29,042 bases of DNA from PGYR01 sp041675005 (GTDB taxonomy: Bacteria > Bacteroidota > Ignavibacteria > Kapaibacteriales > UBA2268): positions 1-29,042 of the forward strand of contig JBAYUQ010000032.1 in the NCBI GenBank assembly GCA_041675005.1, written 5' to 3'. Of this stretch, positions 1-8,453 are shown piece after piece. The position numbers and the translations under genes are program-made. Position 1 is the first letter of the stretch; every line of letters starts with the position of its first letter. Below the pieces are notes generated by a model, which did not search any database, had not been told where the DNA came from, and saw only the letters and a list, made by a program, of their open reading frames with translations.

Positions 1-89
1 CTGTTCTAAATGCTGTAGCTAATAAATTAGTACTTCGTATATTTGCTGTTGCTAAAAGAGAGGGACAATATGTGAAATTATTTAATTAA
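1..89 (+). CDS. IS110-family transposase, C-terminal fragment (cut by window edge)
   Basis: An open frame enters from the left edge (first full codon at position 3) and ends with TAA at 87-89, giving 28 residues that begin VLNAVANKLVLRIF and continue AVAKREGQYVKLFN. A helix with the A-V-x-N-K-L-x-x-x-I-F/Y-A/G pattern followed by a short 'K..G.Y' tail is how many IS110/IS116/IS902 transposases (DEDD nuclease plus serine-containing C-terminal domain) finish. Only the last helix is visible, so whether the element is intact cannot be judged. IS110 elements use a structured non-coding end that specifies a bridge RNA; see the hairpins just downstream. The family call is from pattern recognition of a short tail only. 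Confidence 0.55.
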   Translation, partial: VLNAVANKLVLRIFAVAKREGQYVKLFN

Positions 90-260
90 ATATTTGGTTT
101 TATCTTAGAATGCTCAGCACAAGCACTCCACCTTGTTCCGTTCAGAGTGACACACTCTCTGTGGTATTGACCACCCCCAAAAATAATAATAAATGACCGT
201 CAATAATTATTTGGCAAGCAACTTGCAATACTACTTTTGTGACATCATTTTTATGAATTA
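90..260. other. Intergenic region with two adjacent hairpins, possible IS110 non-coding end
   Basis: No coding potential is seen. Two inverted repeats lie side by side: AGAGTG (144-149), spacer ACA, CACTCT (153-158), then GTGGT (161-165), loop ATTG, ACCAC (170-174). The second is followed by a C-run rather than a T-run, so it is not a classic intrinsic terminator. The position right after a transposase end fits either an element terminus or a structured RNA from the element. The region also has to contain the flhA promoter, but no convincing box was found. Confidence 0.35.
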
Positions 261-2399
261 TTGGCTATAAATAGACAATTGGCTCTACTAGATAACCCAA
301 CTTTAAACAGATTGAAGAATACTGTTCTTTCACCAATCTTTAACAATCCCGATATTGTTTTAGCTAGTGGTATATTACTTATTCTTGCACTTCTATTATT
401 GCCGCTGCCTCCTTTTGCGCTAGATTTATTTCTAACTCTGAATATAGCACTATCGGTTATGATACTGATGGTGGCAGTTTATCTTATAAAGCCACTTGAA
501 TTCTCGGCATTCCCAGCTATTCTTCTTATCACTACTATGCTCCGATTGGGGCTTAATGTCGCCTCTACTCGGCTTATATTAGGAGAGGGGGAAGCAGGTA
601 AGATAATACATGCTTTCGGTGATTTCGTAGTTGGTGGTAATATAGTCGTAGGGATTATCATATTCCTAATCCTCTTAGTCATTAACTTCATCGTTGTTAT
701 CAAGGGTTCTACTCGTATAGCAGAGGTTTCTGCAAGGTTCACCTTGGATGCTATGCCGGGTAAGCAGATGAGTATTGATGCCGATTTGAATGCTGGATAT
801 ATAGATGAGCAAACGGCTAAAACAAGGCGTGATGAATTAGCACACGAAGCGGACTTTTTCGGGTCAATGGATGGTGCAGCTAAGTTTATAAAAGGTGATG
901 CAATTGCTGGTATTATAATCACAATTGTCAACTTGGTTGGTGGGTTCGCTATTGGTATGCTCCAACGTGATATGTCGTTTTCCGAAGCGATATCTACTTA
1001 CTCTACGCTTACTATTGGTGATGGTCTTGTTTCTCAAATCCCAGCACTATTGATATCAGTTGCGGGTGGTTTGGTTGTTACTCGTTCGGGTGCTCGTGAT
1101 CAATTGGAAACGGAATTCGGTCAGCAATTCGGTGCTAAGCCAAGGGCGATGTATGTATCGGCTGTGGCTTTGTTCCTAATTGGACTTCTACCTGGTTTCC
1201 CAATGATTCCGTTTACGTTAATTGCAGTGGTAATTGCGGCTATCGCTTACAATAGAACTAATGCGATTAAAAACAAAGCTGATGATGAAATGCGCGAGGG
1301 ATTACAAGCGGCAGAAGAGGTCGAAAAACCAAGCGAATCACCTGTTGAAGATTTACTAAAAGTTGATCCAGTAGAAATAGAGCTGGGCTACTCGCTAATA
1401 GCCCTAGTAGATGAGGCACAAGGTGGTGATGTATTCAAACGAATAACAAACGTACGTAAGCAATTAGCTACGGAACTAGGGATTATTCTCCCTCCTGTTC
1501 GTGTGCGTGATAATCTGCAATTAGACCCAGAAAATTATATTATCAAAATTCGTGGGAATGAAGTTGCTTCCAATTTCCTATTCCCGAATATGCTATTGGC
1601 TATGAACCCCGGCACAGCCGAGGGTGAGCTGCGTGGTAAGCAAGTAACAGAGCCAGTTTTCGGTTTGCCAGCTAAGTGGATAGACCAAAATGAGCGTGAG
1701 AATGCCGAAATAATGGGCTACACAGTGGTAGAATCAGCAACTGTGTTAACTACTCACTTAACCGAAATACTTAAACGTAACTCAGACAAATTACTAACTA
1801 GACAAGATACTAAGCAGTTAGTTGACAATCTGAAAGAAGATTATCCTGCATTGACAGATGAGATTTCCCCTGATAATCTGCCACTTTCGACTATACAAAA
1901 AGTGCTGCAAAATCTATTGGAAGAGGGTATTCCGATTCGTGATTTACCTCTTATATTAGAATCATTACTTGAATACTATAGAGTAACGCAGAATATAGAT
2001 GTACTTACGGAATACGTTCGTCACAATCTATCAGAGACAATCAAAACACTCTACGAAGACCAAGACGGTATAGTACACGCAATATCACTAGACCCCGAAA
2101 TTGAAGATAGCATTACTCAATCTCTGCAAAAGAGTGGTGGTAACCAGATAAGTCCATCTATGGGACTATCGCCCGAGTATATAACTCGTATCAAAGAGGG
2201 GGTATCGAAAGCTATTGACGATACTACTATAGCAGGGCATCTGCCAGTAGTTATCTGCTCAGCTCAAGTGCGACCATATTTCAAGAAAATGATACAGACT
2301 ACATTCCCTGTTGTTAGCGTTATCAGCTATTCAGAATTACCTTCTGATACAGATATAGAAATACTAAGTAGCGTAAATATTCTTGAACCTGCACAATAA
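261..2399 (+). CDS. flhA: Flagellar biosynthesis protein FlhA
   Basis: FlhA is the export-gate subunit of the flagellar type III secretion apparatus in the inner membrane; its cytosolic ring receives chaperone-substrate complexes and helps couple export to the proton-motive force. The 712-residue product has about eight hydrophobic segments in its N-terminal 330 residues (first near 32-50), the FHIPEP signature starting at R152 (RIAEVSARF, then LDAMPGKQMSID with conserved acidic residues and DLNAG), and a long soluble C-terminal domain from about 340. Length is normal for the family (about 690-710). No ATG exists before residue 67, which would remove the first membrane segment, so a TTG start at 261 is the best choice; an in-frame stop at 240-242 limits upstream extension. 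No other flagellar gene is in the window, and the J-domain gene follows 35 bases later. Identity is secure; only the start is uncertain. Confidence 0.95.
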   Translation: MAINRQLALLDNPTLNRLKNTVLSPIFNNPDIVLASGILLILALLLLPLPPFALDLFLTLNIALSVMILMVAVYLIKPLEFSAFPAILLITTMLRLGLNVASTRLILGEGEAGKIIHAFGDFVVGGNIVVGIIIFLILLVINFIVVIKGSTRIAEVSARFTLDAMPGKQMSIDADLNAGYIDEQTAKTRRDELAHEADFFGSMDGAAKFIKGDAIAGIIITIVNLVGGFAIGMLQRDMSFSEAISTYSTLTIGDGLVSQIPALLISVAGGLVVTRSGARDQLETEFGQQFGAKPRAMYVSAVALFLIGLLPGFPMIPFTLIAVVIAAIAYNRTNAIKNKADDEMREGLQAAEEVEKPSESPVEDLLKVDPVEIELGYSLIALVDEAQGGDVFKRITNVRKQLATELGIILPPVRVRDNLQLDPENYIIKIRGNEVASNFLFPNMLLAMNPGTAEGELRGKQVTEPVFGLPAKWIDQNERENAEIMGYTVVESATVLTTHLTEILKRNSDKLLTRQDTKQLVDNLKEDYPALTDEISPDNLPLSTIQKVLQNLLEEGIPIRDLPLILESLLEYYRVTQNIDVLTEYVRHNLSETIKTLYEDQDGIVHAISLDPEIEDSITQSLQKSGGNQISPSMGLSPEYITRIKEGVSKAIDDTTIAGHLPVVICSAQVRPYFKKMIQTTFPVVSVISYSELPSDTDIEILSSVNILEPAQ

Positions 2400-2434
2400 T
2401 CCAAATATTTTCATTATTTTCATAATCCTAAAAA

Positions 2435-2710
2435 ATGAAAATCAAAAATTATTATAGAATACTTGGGCTAGAAAGCTCTGCCACCTCCAATGAAATTCGG
2501 ATGGCATACAAGCGTTTGGTTCGCAAATACCACCCCGATTTGCATCCCGATGATAAGAAAGTACAACGTGTATTCGGCGAGATAAAGGAGGCCTACGAAG
2601 TACTGGGTGACCTAGACAAACGTCTAAACTATAACCTACTACTCAGCAAGTCCAAAAAGCTAATGGACGAAGTTACTCGCCGCGAATACGAGATGAATAA
2701 GAAGAAGTAG
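2435..2710 (+). CDS. Small J-domain (DnaJ-like) protein
   Basis: A 91-residue protein that is almost entirely a J domain. YRILGLESSATSNEIRMAYKR gives helices I-II, the diagnostic HPD tripeptide sits in YHPDLHPDD, and FGEIKEAYEVLGDLDKR forms helix III; a basic tail ends in KKK. J domains stimulate Hsp70 (DnaK) ATPase activity through HPD. The glycine-rich, zinc-finger and substrate-binding domains of true DnaJ are missing, so this is a specialised co-chaperone, not the housekeeping DnaJ. It lies 35 bases after flhA on the same strand, which suggests co-transcription; a role with flagellar export substrates is possible but unproven. Confidence 0.88.
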   Translation: MKIKNYYRILGLESSATSNEIRMAYKRLVRKYHPDLHPDDKKVQRVFGEIKEAYEVLGDLDKRLNYNLLLSKSKKLMDEVTRREYEMNKKK

Positions 2711-2835
2711 GGTTTGCTTTTTTATACTTTAGTCTTAAAGTTCGATAATATTAATTTTTAATAAATATTCAAATAAACTATATTGTGATTTCAGGTTTAA
2801 ACTTTTGCCTTAAATCTCACTTAATTTAACAGAAT

Positions 2836-5016
2836 ATGAAAAATTTATTACTAATTACATCTTTACTTTTACTCCAATACATCTCACTTATTTCACAGCA
2901 AGAGATCCTAAATTTAAGCTTTCCTAATGGCGGAGAGAAAGTATTCGCTGATACGGATACTACTATTAATTGGGAAGGGTTTTCCATCGATGATAGTGTC
3001 TCAATTGATTTTACAAGCAACGGTGGTAATAGCTGGGATAAGTTGGTCAGCAGTGCTGTTGGTAATAAATATAATTGGCAAATTCCGAACATAGAAAGTG
3101 ATAGTTGCCTTATAAAAATAAATCAATTGGTCAATAATAAAGTAGAACCAAAAGTCGTATGGTCTAAATCTTACGGAGGGAGTAAAGCTGACTTAGCTTT
3201 TTCTGTAGAGCCAACAGATGATGGTGGTTGTATCGTTGTAGGTATTTCCGAATCTATTGATTTTGATGTCAGCTACAATTATGACAGAATTGATTATTGG
3301 ATTTTGAAGCTAGATAAGGAAGGGTTGATAGAGTGGGAGAAGGTACTGGGCGGTAGTGGTGGAGATTATGCACGAGATGTACTTATAACTAAAGATGGTG
3401 GCTATTTGATAGCTGGTTATTCTAGCTCTAGAAATAAAATTATGGATTCGAACTATGGAAACCCTGAATATGGGAGTACTGATGGATGGATAATAAAACT
3501 AGATAAGAATGGTGAAATAATCTGGAAGAAAAATTATGGGGGAAGTGGATCAGAAACAATATATTCTGTAATCGAAAGTAATGATGGAAGTTATGTATTT
3601 GCCGGTGGTTCAGCGTCATTTGATTTTGATTTGGAGTACGCTCAAACTAGAGGCTATGACGATATTTGGATAACCAAGATAACTCCCCAAGGTGAAATTA
3701 TTTGGACGAAGACTTATGGAGGTTCTTCTGGCGAGTTTGCTTTCTCGATAATTGAAAATAAAGATGGTGGTTTAGTTCTCACAGGTCAAACATATTCAAA
3801 AGATTATAATATACCTGGTAATCATGGATATTTAGATTTAGTTGCATTGAAGACGAACAGCACTGGTGAGCTGGAATGGATAAAGACTTTTGGTGGTAGT
3901 AAGTACGATGTTGGTATCAATTGTATTCTTGCTACAGATGGTGGATATATAATAGCTGGGTATTCGGATTCAAAAGATGGCGATATAACAAATGCTATCG
4001 ATAATAATGACTTTTGGGTTGTTAAATTATTTGAAGATGGTACAATGGATTGGAATAAGAAATATGGAACTACTTCAACTGATATATGTAGTTCTATATC
4101 TGCCACACCTGATGGGGGATACATTGTTTCTGGTTATACAGGGGCGGGAGGTACTTCATGGTTCGACGAAGGAGTAGTTTTGAAGATAGATAAAGTAGGT
4201 GAGACTATTTGGACAAAAAACTTTGGTGGATCATCTACTGAAAATTTATATGTAATTAGAGCACTGAATGAGACAGACTTTTTAGCGGTAGGAAGAACAA
4301 ATTCAAATGATGGTGACCTAAAAAAGAATAATGGTGATTCTGATTATTGGATTTTAAAATTGACTAGCGGAAAACAGCCTTTGCAAATTGATACTTCCGA
4401 TAGAATGTTCTCAATAATTAAGGCAAAACCACAAATATATAGAGATACTATTGATATGGGCTCACTATTTATCGGCGCTGACAGAGATTCGATTGTAGCT
4501 CAATTAATTTGCAATAGTAGTTTAGCTCCTCTGACAGTATTCGGAATAGATTTAAGTAGCGGTGATTTAAATGACTTTTCTATAATAGATGGTTCCAATG
4601 AAAGAACACTATTTCAAAATGAATGTGCCGATTATACATTTGTCTTCACACCAACTGATAGTGGTGCAAGAACTGCCTTAGTAACAATAAGTACATCAGT
4701 TGGACAATTCACCGATACTCTGGTAATAATAGGAAATGGAGTGGCAGTGATACCAGAGACATTTAGGTTTAATGTGTTTCCAAACGTATCATCATCAGAT
4801 ATTACAGTTATTTTGAATATAGTAGATGCAGGAGAAACAGAATTAGTAATTTATGATAATATCGGTCGAAAAATGCAAACCCTTCTCACTGGGAATCAAG
4901 AAATAGGGACTAGGGATTTAAAAATCGATATAAGAGATTACCAAAGCGGTCGATATTACTTGCAGTTAACTACACCAACTATAACTAAGACGGAATTCAT
5001 AGAAGTAATAAGATAA
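2836..5016 (+). CDS. Secreted seven-repeat protein with type IX secretion sorting domain
   Basis: The 726-residue product begins with a Sec signal peptide (KNLLLITSLLLLQ, cleavage near residue 20). Residues about 26-90 contain FPNGGEKV and a W-rich beta segment like the Ser-Thr-rich/Kre9-type Ig-like modules common in exported FCB proteins. From about 108 to 510 there are seven copies of a 50-70 residue unit whose hallmarks are W-x-K-x-[YFL]-G-G/T (WSKSYGG, WEKVLGG, WKKNYGG, WTKTYGG, WIKTFGG, WNKKYGT, WTKNFGG), D-G-G-Y-I-V-x-G and D-[YF]-W-[IV]-x-K-L. Seven copies would suit a beta-propeller. A beta-rich choice-of-anchor-like domain (about 520-635) follows, then a type A Por/T9SS sorting domain (about 643-726: FNVFPN, ELVIYDNIGR, SGRYYLQL). 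Role unknown; probably a cell-surface or released adhesin-like protein. No operon partner is evident. Confidence 0.85.
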   Translation: MKNLLLITSLLLLQYISLISQQEILNLSFPNGGEKVFADTDTTINWEGFSIDDSVSIDFTSNGGNSWDKLVSSAVGNKYNWQIPNIESDSCLIKINQLVNNKVEPKVVWSKSYGGSKADLAFSVEPTDDGGCIVVGISESIDFDVSYNYDRIDYWILKLDKEGLIEWEKVLGGSGGDYARDVLITKDGGYLIAGYSSSRNKIMDSNYGNPEYGSTDGWIIKLDKNGEIIWKKNYGGSGSETIYSVIESNDGSYVFAGGSASFDFDLEYAQTRGYDDIWITKITPQGEIIWTKTYGGSSGEFAFSIIENKDGGLVLTGQTYSKDYNIPGNHGYLDLVALKTNSTGELEWIKTFGGSKYDVGINCILATDGGYIIAGYSDSKDGDITNAIDNNDFWVVKLFEDGTMDWNKKYGTTSTDICSSISATPDGGYIVSGYTGAGGTSWFDEGVVLKIDKVGETIWTKNFGGSSTENLYVIRALNETDFLAVGRTNSNDGDLKKNNGDSDYWILKLTSGKQPLQIDTSDRMFSIIKAKPQIYRDTIDMGSLFIGADRDSIVAQLICNSSLAPLTVFGIDLSSGDLNDFSIIDGSNERTLFQNECADYTFVFTPTDSGARTALVTISTSVGQFTDTLVIIGNGVAVIPETFRFNVFPNVSSSDITVILNIVDAGETELVIYDNIGRKMQTLLTGNQEIGTRDLKIDIRDYQSGRYYLQLTTPTITKTEFIEVIR

Positions 5017-5073
5017 GAAGAAATAACCACTCCAATCTAAGAAATTTTGCATATAACAAATATTATAATTAGT

Positions 5074-5133
5074 TTTATACCAAATGGTATAATACCTTTT
5101 GGTAAAACAATTTTTATAGTAAATGGTATAAAA
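5074..5133. repeat. Left 60-bp direct repeat made of three palindromes
   Basis: Three inverted repeats of the form ATACC-N4-GGTAT are strung together: TTATACC-AAAT-GGTATAA (5075-5092, perfect), TACC-TTTT-GGTA (5093-5104), and TTTTATA-GTAAATGG-TATAAAA (5112-5133, outer arms perfect, inner CC replaced by GT). The centres are 15 and 24 bases apart. The last palindrome ends two bases before the start codon of the ATPase gene, so it covers the expected promoter/translation-start region. It matches the right copy at 6274-6333 at 47 of 60 positions by hand alignment. Confidence 0.9.
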
Positions 5134-5134
5134 T

Positions 5135-6265
5135 ATGAAAAAGTCTCCCTTCGTATATGGCGTGACAGTTAGTGACGCTGCCTTCACTAACCGCGAGAAT
5201 GAAATAAAGCGGCTCAAAAGTAATCTATTGAATAATATCAATACTATGATTATTTCTCCTCGCCGATGGGGCAAGACTTCTTTAGTTGAAAAAGTATCTA
5301 AACAAATAGCTAATAAAAACTCTAGAATAAAAGTAGTGAATCTCGACTTATTTGCCACATCTTCTCAAAGAGAATTCCTAGAAGTATTCGCTAGCGAGAT
5401 AGTCAAAGCTTCATCTAATAAGCTAGACGATTGGATTGATTCCGCTAAGAACCTATTGAAATCTATTACTCCTTCTATCTCACTAGGAGTAGAGCCAATG
5501 ACAGATTTTAGTTTACAGTTCAATTGGAATCAACCAGCAAAAAACATAAAAGAAATCCTAGATTTACCCCAGAAACTTGCTCAGGAAAGGAATATACAAT
5601 TCGTTATCTGTATCGATGAATTTCAAAACTTAGCTTCGTTCGATAACTTCCAACAATTTGAGAAGAAGATGCGCTCAGCTTGGCAAAGGCAATCTAATGT
5701 CACTTATTGTCTATACGGTAGTATGAGACACATGATGCTTGATATATTTGATAATTCATCACGACCTTTTTATCGGTTTGGGGATATTATTCTATTACCC
5801 AAAATCAGCACAAAAAAATGGATTGATTTTATAGTTAAAGGATTCACTAATACGAAAAAAGAAATTACGCCAGAGTTAGCAAAATCTATAGCTGAGGCAA
5901 TGGATAATCATCCTTGGTACGTGCAACAATTATCACATTATACCTGGTTGAATACAAGTAGAAAAGCGACGAACCGAAACCTCGAAGAAGCTATAGATGA
6001 ATTATTGACTACTAACTCACCATATTATCTTCTTGAAACTAGTAGTATCAGTAGAACTCAGCTGAATCTACTAAAAGCAATTGCTAATAATGAGGAGCAA
6101 CTAACTAGTAAGTCAACTATGGATAAGTATGATCTTGGTAGCCCCAACAATGTCACAAAAAACAGAAATGTTCTAATGGAAAAGGATCTGATTCATCAAA
6201 TTGAAAACGATTATATATTCTTAGACCCTGCATTTGGGATGTGGTTCAGACGGGAATTTGTATAG
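5135..6265 (+). CDS. AAA+ ATPase of the archaeal-ATPase (ATPase_2/COG1672) type with C-terminal winged helix
   Basis: The 376-residue product opens with FTNRENEIKRL (the F-x-x-R-x-x-E lead-in of this family), a P-loop SPRRWGKTSL with G46-K47-T48, and Walker B FVICIDEFQN with D161-E162. A sensor-1-like strand CLYGSMRHMM and a helical lid follow. The last 80 residues (SRTQLNLLKAIA through a DYIFLDPAFGMW strand) resemble the winged helix that ends many ATPase_2 proteins. Members are often multicopy in FCB genomes and of unknown function; STAND-like or transfer-related roles have been proposed for relatives. The gene is exactly enclosed by two palindrome triplets, with no other gene in the block. 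The wing could be the DNA-binding part that reads the palindromes, which is inference. It differs in character from both neighbours and looks like an inserted cassette. Confidence 0.85.
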   Translation: MKKSPFVYGVTVSDAAFTNRENEIKRLKSNLLNNINTMIISPRRWGKTSLVEKVSKQIANKNSRIKVVNLDLFATSSQREFLEVFASEIVKASSNKLDDWIDSAKNLLKSITPSISLGVEPMTDFSLQFNWNQPAKNIKEILDLPQKLAQERNIQFVICIDEFQNLASFDNFQQFEKKMRSAWQRQSNVTYCLYGSMRHMMLDIFDNSSRPFYRFGDIILLPKISTKKWIDFIVKGFTNTKKEITPELAKSIAEAMDNHPWYVQQLSHYTWLNTSRKATNRNLEEAIDELLTTNSPYYLLETSSISRTQLNLLKAIANNEEQLTSKSTMDKYDLGSPNNVTKNRNVLMEKDLIHQIENDYIFLDPAFGMWFRREFV

Positions 6266-6273
6266 TAATTCAC

Positions 6274-6333
6274 TTTATACCAAAAGGTATAAAGCCAAAT
6301 GGTGTAAAATATTTTATACTAAATGGTATAAAG
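6274..6333. repeat. Right 60-bp direct repeat made of three palindromes
   Basis: Second copy of the repeat, offset from the left copy by exactly 1200 bases. It holds CTTTATACC-AAAA-GGTATAAAG (6273-6294, perfect 9-bp arms), a decayed CC-AAAT-GG unit (6295-6302) and TTTATAC-TAAATG-GTATAAA (6313-6332). Centres are again 15 and 24 bases apart, the same spacing as on the left. It lies between the ATPase stop codon and the 3' end of the convergent TonB receptor gene. A terminator function is unlikely because the T-runs expected after a stem are absent. Confidence 0.9.
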
Positions 6334-6342
6334 AATGGAACC

Positions 6343-8388
6343 CTAATCCTTTATAAACATATTCTCTGAAATGTTGACACCCAACATAATCCATCTTCCT
6401 GGGAGTTGAACACCTAGAATGTCTGAGTATTCTCTATCAAACAAATTCTTGACGGTCAAATCGAAGTCAAAATAACTAAGTCTGTATGTCAACTTCGCAT
6501 CCATAACAAAATATTCAGGAGTTAAACCAAATTCAATAGATTGGTCTTCGGTTACATCACGTTTGCGGTAGATAGCATCTGTACCAATTTTTAGATAATC
6601 AGTTATGATGTAGAACAACCCCGCTGAAAAATTCAATCCTGCAGCGTTGGTTATATACTTAGAACTCACATCATCAGCAACTGAGATATCAAGTATATTA
6701 CCACCTAGATACCAATTGAATGTTTTAAGTTTATCAGTAGTTTCAAATCCACTTAACTTAAATTCTACCCCTTTAACTTGCAGTTCAGCTAAGTTCTGAG
6801 CGTAGAGATAATCAAAAGTTGGATCTAGATTCTGATTATTAGTAATATCGCTACCTTTCTTGAAACCATAATCTATTATGTTTTTTGAATCGCGCATATA
6901 TCCCGTTACGTTCAGCGATATTTTCTGTGCTAGTTGTATATCAGTTCCTGCTTCGTAGTTCCATGATATTTCAGGTAATAAATCTGGGTTTCCTAAGTTT
7001 CTTCCAGCAGAAAGTATCCCTTCTAATCCAGTTGAAACATATCGCTCCGTATAGTCTGGTGTACGAATTGAACGACCTGCATTAGCTCTTAATTTTATCT
7101 TGTCGGTTAGGTAATAGTTCGCACCAATAGTCGGTACTACTTCCCAATTATTAGTTGGTAAGTACTCTCCTCTAAGCCCCGAATTTATATTGAAATCAGA
7201 ACTAAAATCGTGAACTCCAACTGCATATAATCCTAACTGTTGTTGGCTTCTATCACCTCTATCTGTGCTTCGCATATTATTGAACTGGAGCTCTGTACCA
7301 AAAGTCATTGCGGTGCTTTTACCCAACTTTATCTTGTCGTGTATATTCAAATCCCCGCTTATTGTCTTGTGATTATTTGATGTAAATTCTGGGTTAAAAA
7401 CAAAAGCATCTGTAGTATATATTAGACCCAGGTTTGCTGTTATATCATGCCCTTTATAGCTACCAATACTCAATTTTGTTTGACCAAAATACCTATCTAC
7501 TTCTTCCTTAGATTTATCGAAGGAAGAAGCGGTATAGAAATATCGAGCATCGAAATCTCTAGAATCTTTCGAAAAACGAAAAGCTAAGTAGTCTTTATCG
7601 TTCAATTCAAAGTTTAACGATGTACCAAAGTTACGGATATCAAAACCATAGTTATGTGTATTGTTAAATGCAGGGTAGCCATAAGACTCAGAATGGTCAT
7701 ACGAAAACTCAATATTAAAACCTCCACCACCAAATGTGGCAAGACCATATATTTTACCTGCAAAAGTAGAATACTGACCAACTGCTAAACCAATATTACC
7801 GTTATCTATTCTTTCTCTTAGATCATTATCTATATACTTAGGAAGTTCGCCAGTTGCACCAGTTGCACACCTACCACCTCTATATTCTCTGTCGACATAA
7901 CCTCCAACATTAATTGTCACTATATTAATCACGCCACCGACTGCATCAGCACCATAGATCACTGAGCTTGCTCCCTTGATTATTTCTATTCGGCGGATAG
8001 CGGATAGTGAAACGGGTATATTGCTGTTGAAATGACCAGTCATTGGGTCGCCTATGCGGATACCATCGAGTAAGATTAGCGTTTGGTTGTATGTGCCACC
8101 ACGCATAGTTATATCAGCTTGGGTGCCGTACATTCCTCGGCTCTGGACTTCTACTCCGGGTATATAGCGGAGTAGCTCATCTACTGAGTTTACCGGCATC
8201 TGACTGATTTCGTATTGGGTGATTACTTCGACTTGTTTTCCGAGATCTTTGAGCTGCACACCAGTTCGAGAATCTGTCACCTCTATTTCATCCAAACGGA
8301 AAGTAGGGTAGTCCCTCTTTTCAGTACTATCTTGAGCCGATAGAACTGTTGAGGATATTATAAATATTAATAGTAGAGTAAATTTCAT
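6343..8388 (-). CDS. TonB-dependent outer membrane receptor
   Basis: A 681-residue outer membrane transporter driven by TonB-ExbBD. A signal peptide (KFTLLLIFIISSTVLSAQ) is followed by a TonB-box-like DEIEVTDSR, a plug domain (about 45-160: VDELLRYIPGVEVQSRG, DITMRGG, LILLDGIRIGDP, IEIIKGASSVIYGADAVGGVINIVT) and a 22-strand-type barrel ending in VKNLFDREYSD and GRWIMLGVNI. There is no N-terminal carboxypeptidase-like domain and no SusD partner, so it resembles the siderophore/cobalamin/metal receptors rather than SusC. Size (short loops) and plug fit BtuB/FecA-like receptors, but the substrate cannot be read from sequence. It lies 65 bases downstream of the 7-TM gene on the same strand and probably belongs to the MarR-controlled unit. 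Confidence 0.92.
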   Translation of the reverse strand: MKFTLLLIFIISSTVLSAQDSTEKRDYPTFRLDEIEVTDSRTGVQLKDLGKQVEVITQYEISQMPVNSVDELLRYIPGVEVQSRGMYGTQADITMRGGTYNQTLILLDGIRIGDPMTGHFNSNIPVSLSAIRRIEIIKGASSVIYGADAVGGVINIVTINVGGYVDREYRGGRCATGATGELPKYIDNDLRERIDNGNIGLAVGQYSTFAGKIYGLATFGGGGFNIEFSYDHSESYGYPAFNNTHNYGFDIRNFGTSLNFELNDKDYLAFRFSKDSRDFDARYFYTASSFDKSKEEVDRYFGQTKLSIGSYKGHDITANLGLIYTTDAFVFNPEFTSNNHKTISGDLNIHDKIKLGKSTAMTFGTELQFNNMRSTDRGDRSQQQLGLYAVGVHDFSSDFNINSGLRGEYLPTNNWEVVPTIGANYYLTDKIKLRANAGRSIRTPDYTERYVSTGLEGILSAGRNLGNPDLLPEISWNYEAGTDIQLAQKISLNVTGYMRDSKNIIDYGFKKGSDITNNQNLDPTFDYLYAQNLAELQVKGVEFKLSGFETTDKLKTFNWYLGGNILDISVADDVSSKYITNAAGLNFSAGLFYIITDYLKIGTDAIYRKRDVTEDQSIEFGLTPEYFVMDAKLTYRLSYFDFDLTVKNLFDREYSDILGVQLPGRWIMLGVNISENMFIKD

Positions 8389-8453
8389 TTCACTATTTGC
8401 AATTATTCATAGTGTAATGTAATCAAAGTATTATAAATTCACATTATCTATAA

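Noticed and set aside
479..931. 150-residue minus-strand frame inside flhA
   Set aside because: It lies opposite the conserved FHIPEP region and shows no protein family pattern.
3992..4177. 61-residue plus-strand frame within the T9SS protein gene
   Set aside because: It is an out-of-frame shadow of the repeat region with no independent start signal.
5074..6333. Palindrome triplets as a small CRISPR array or as terminators
   Set aside because: There are no equal-length unique spacers, no cas genes, and no T-run after a GC-rich stem; the arms are AT-rich and the modules are direct repeats around a gene.
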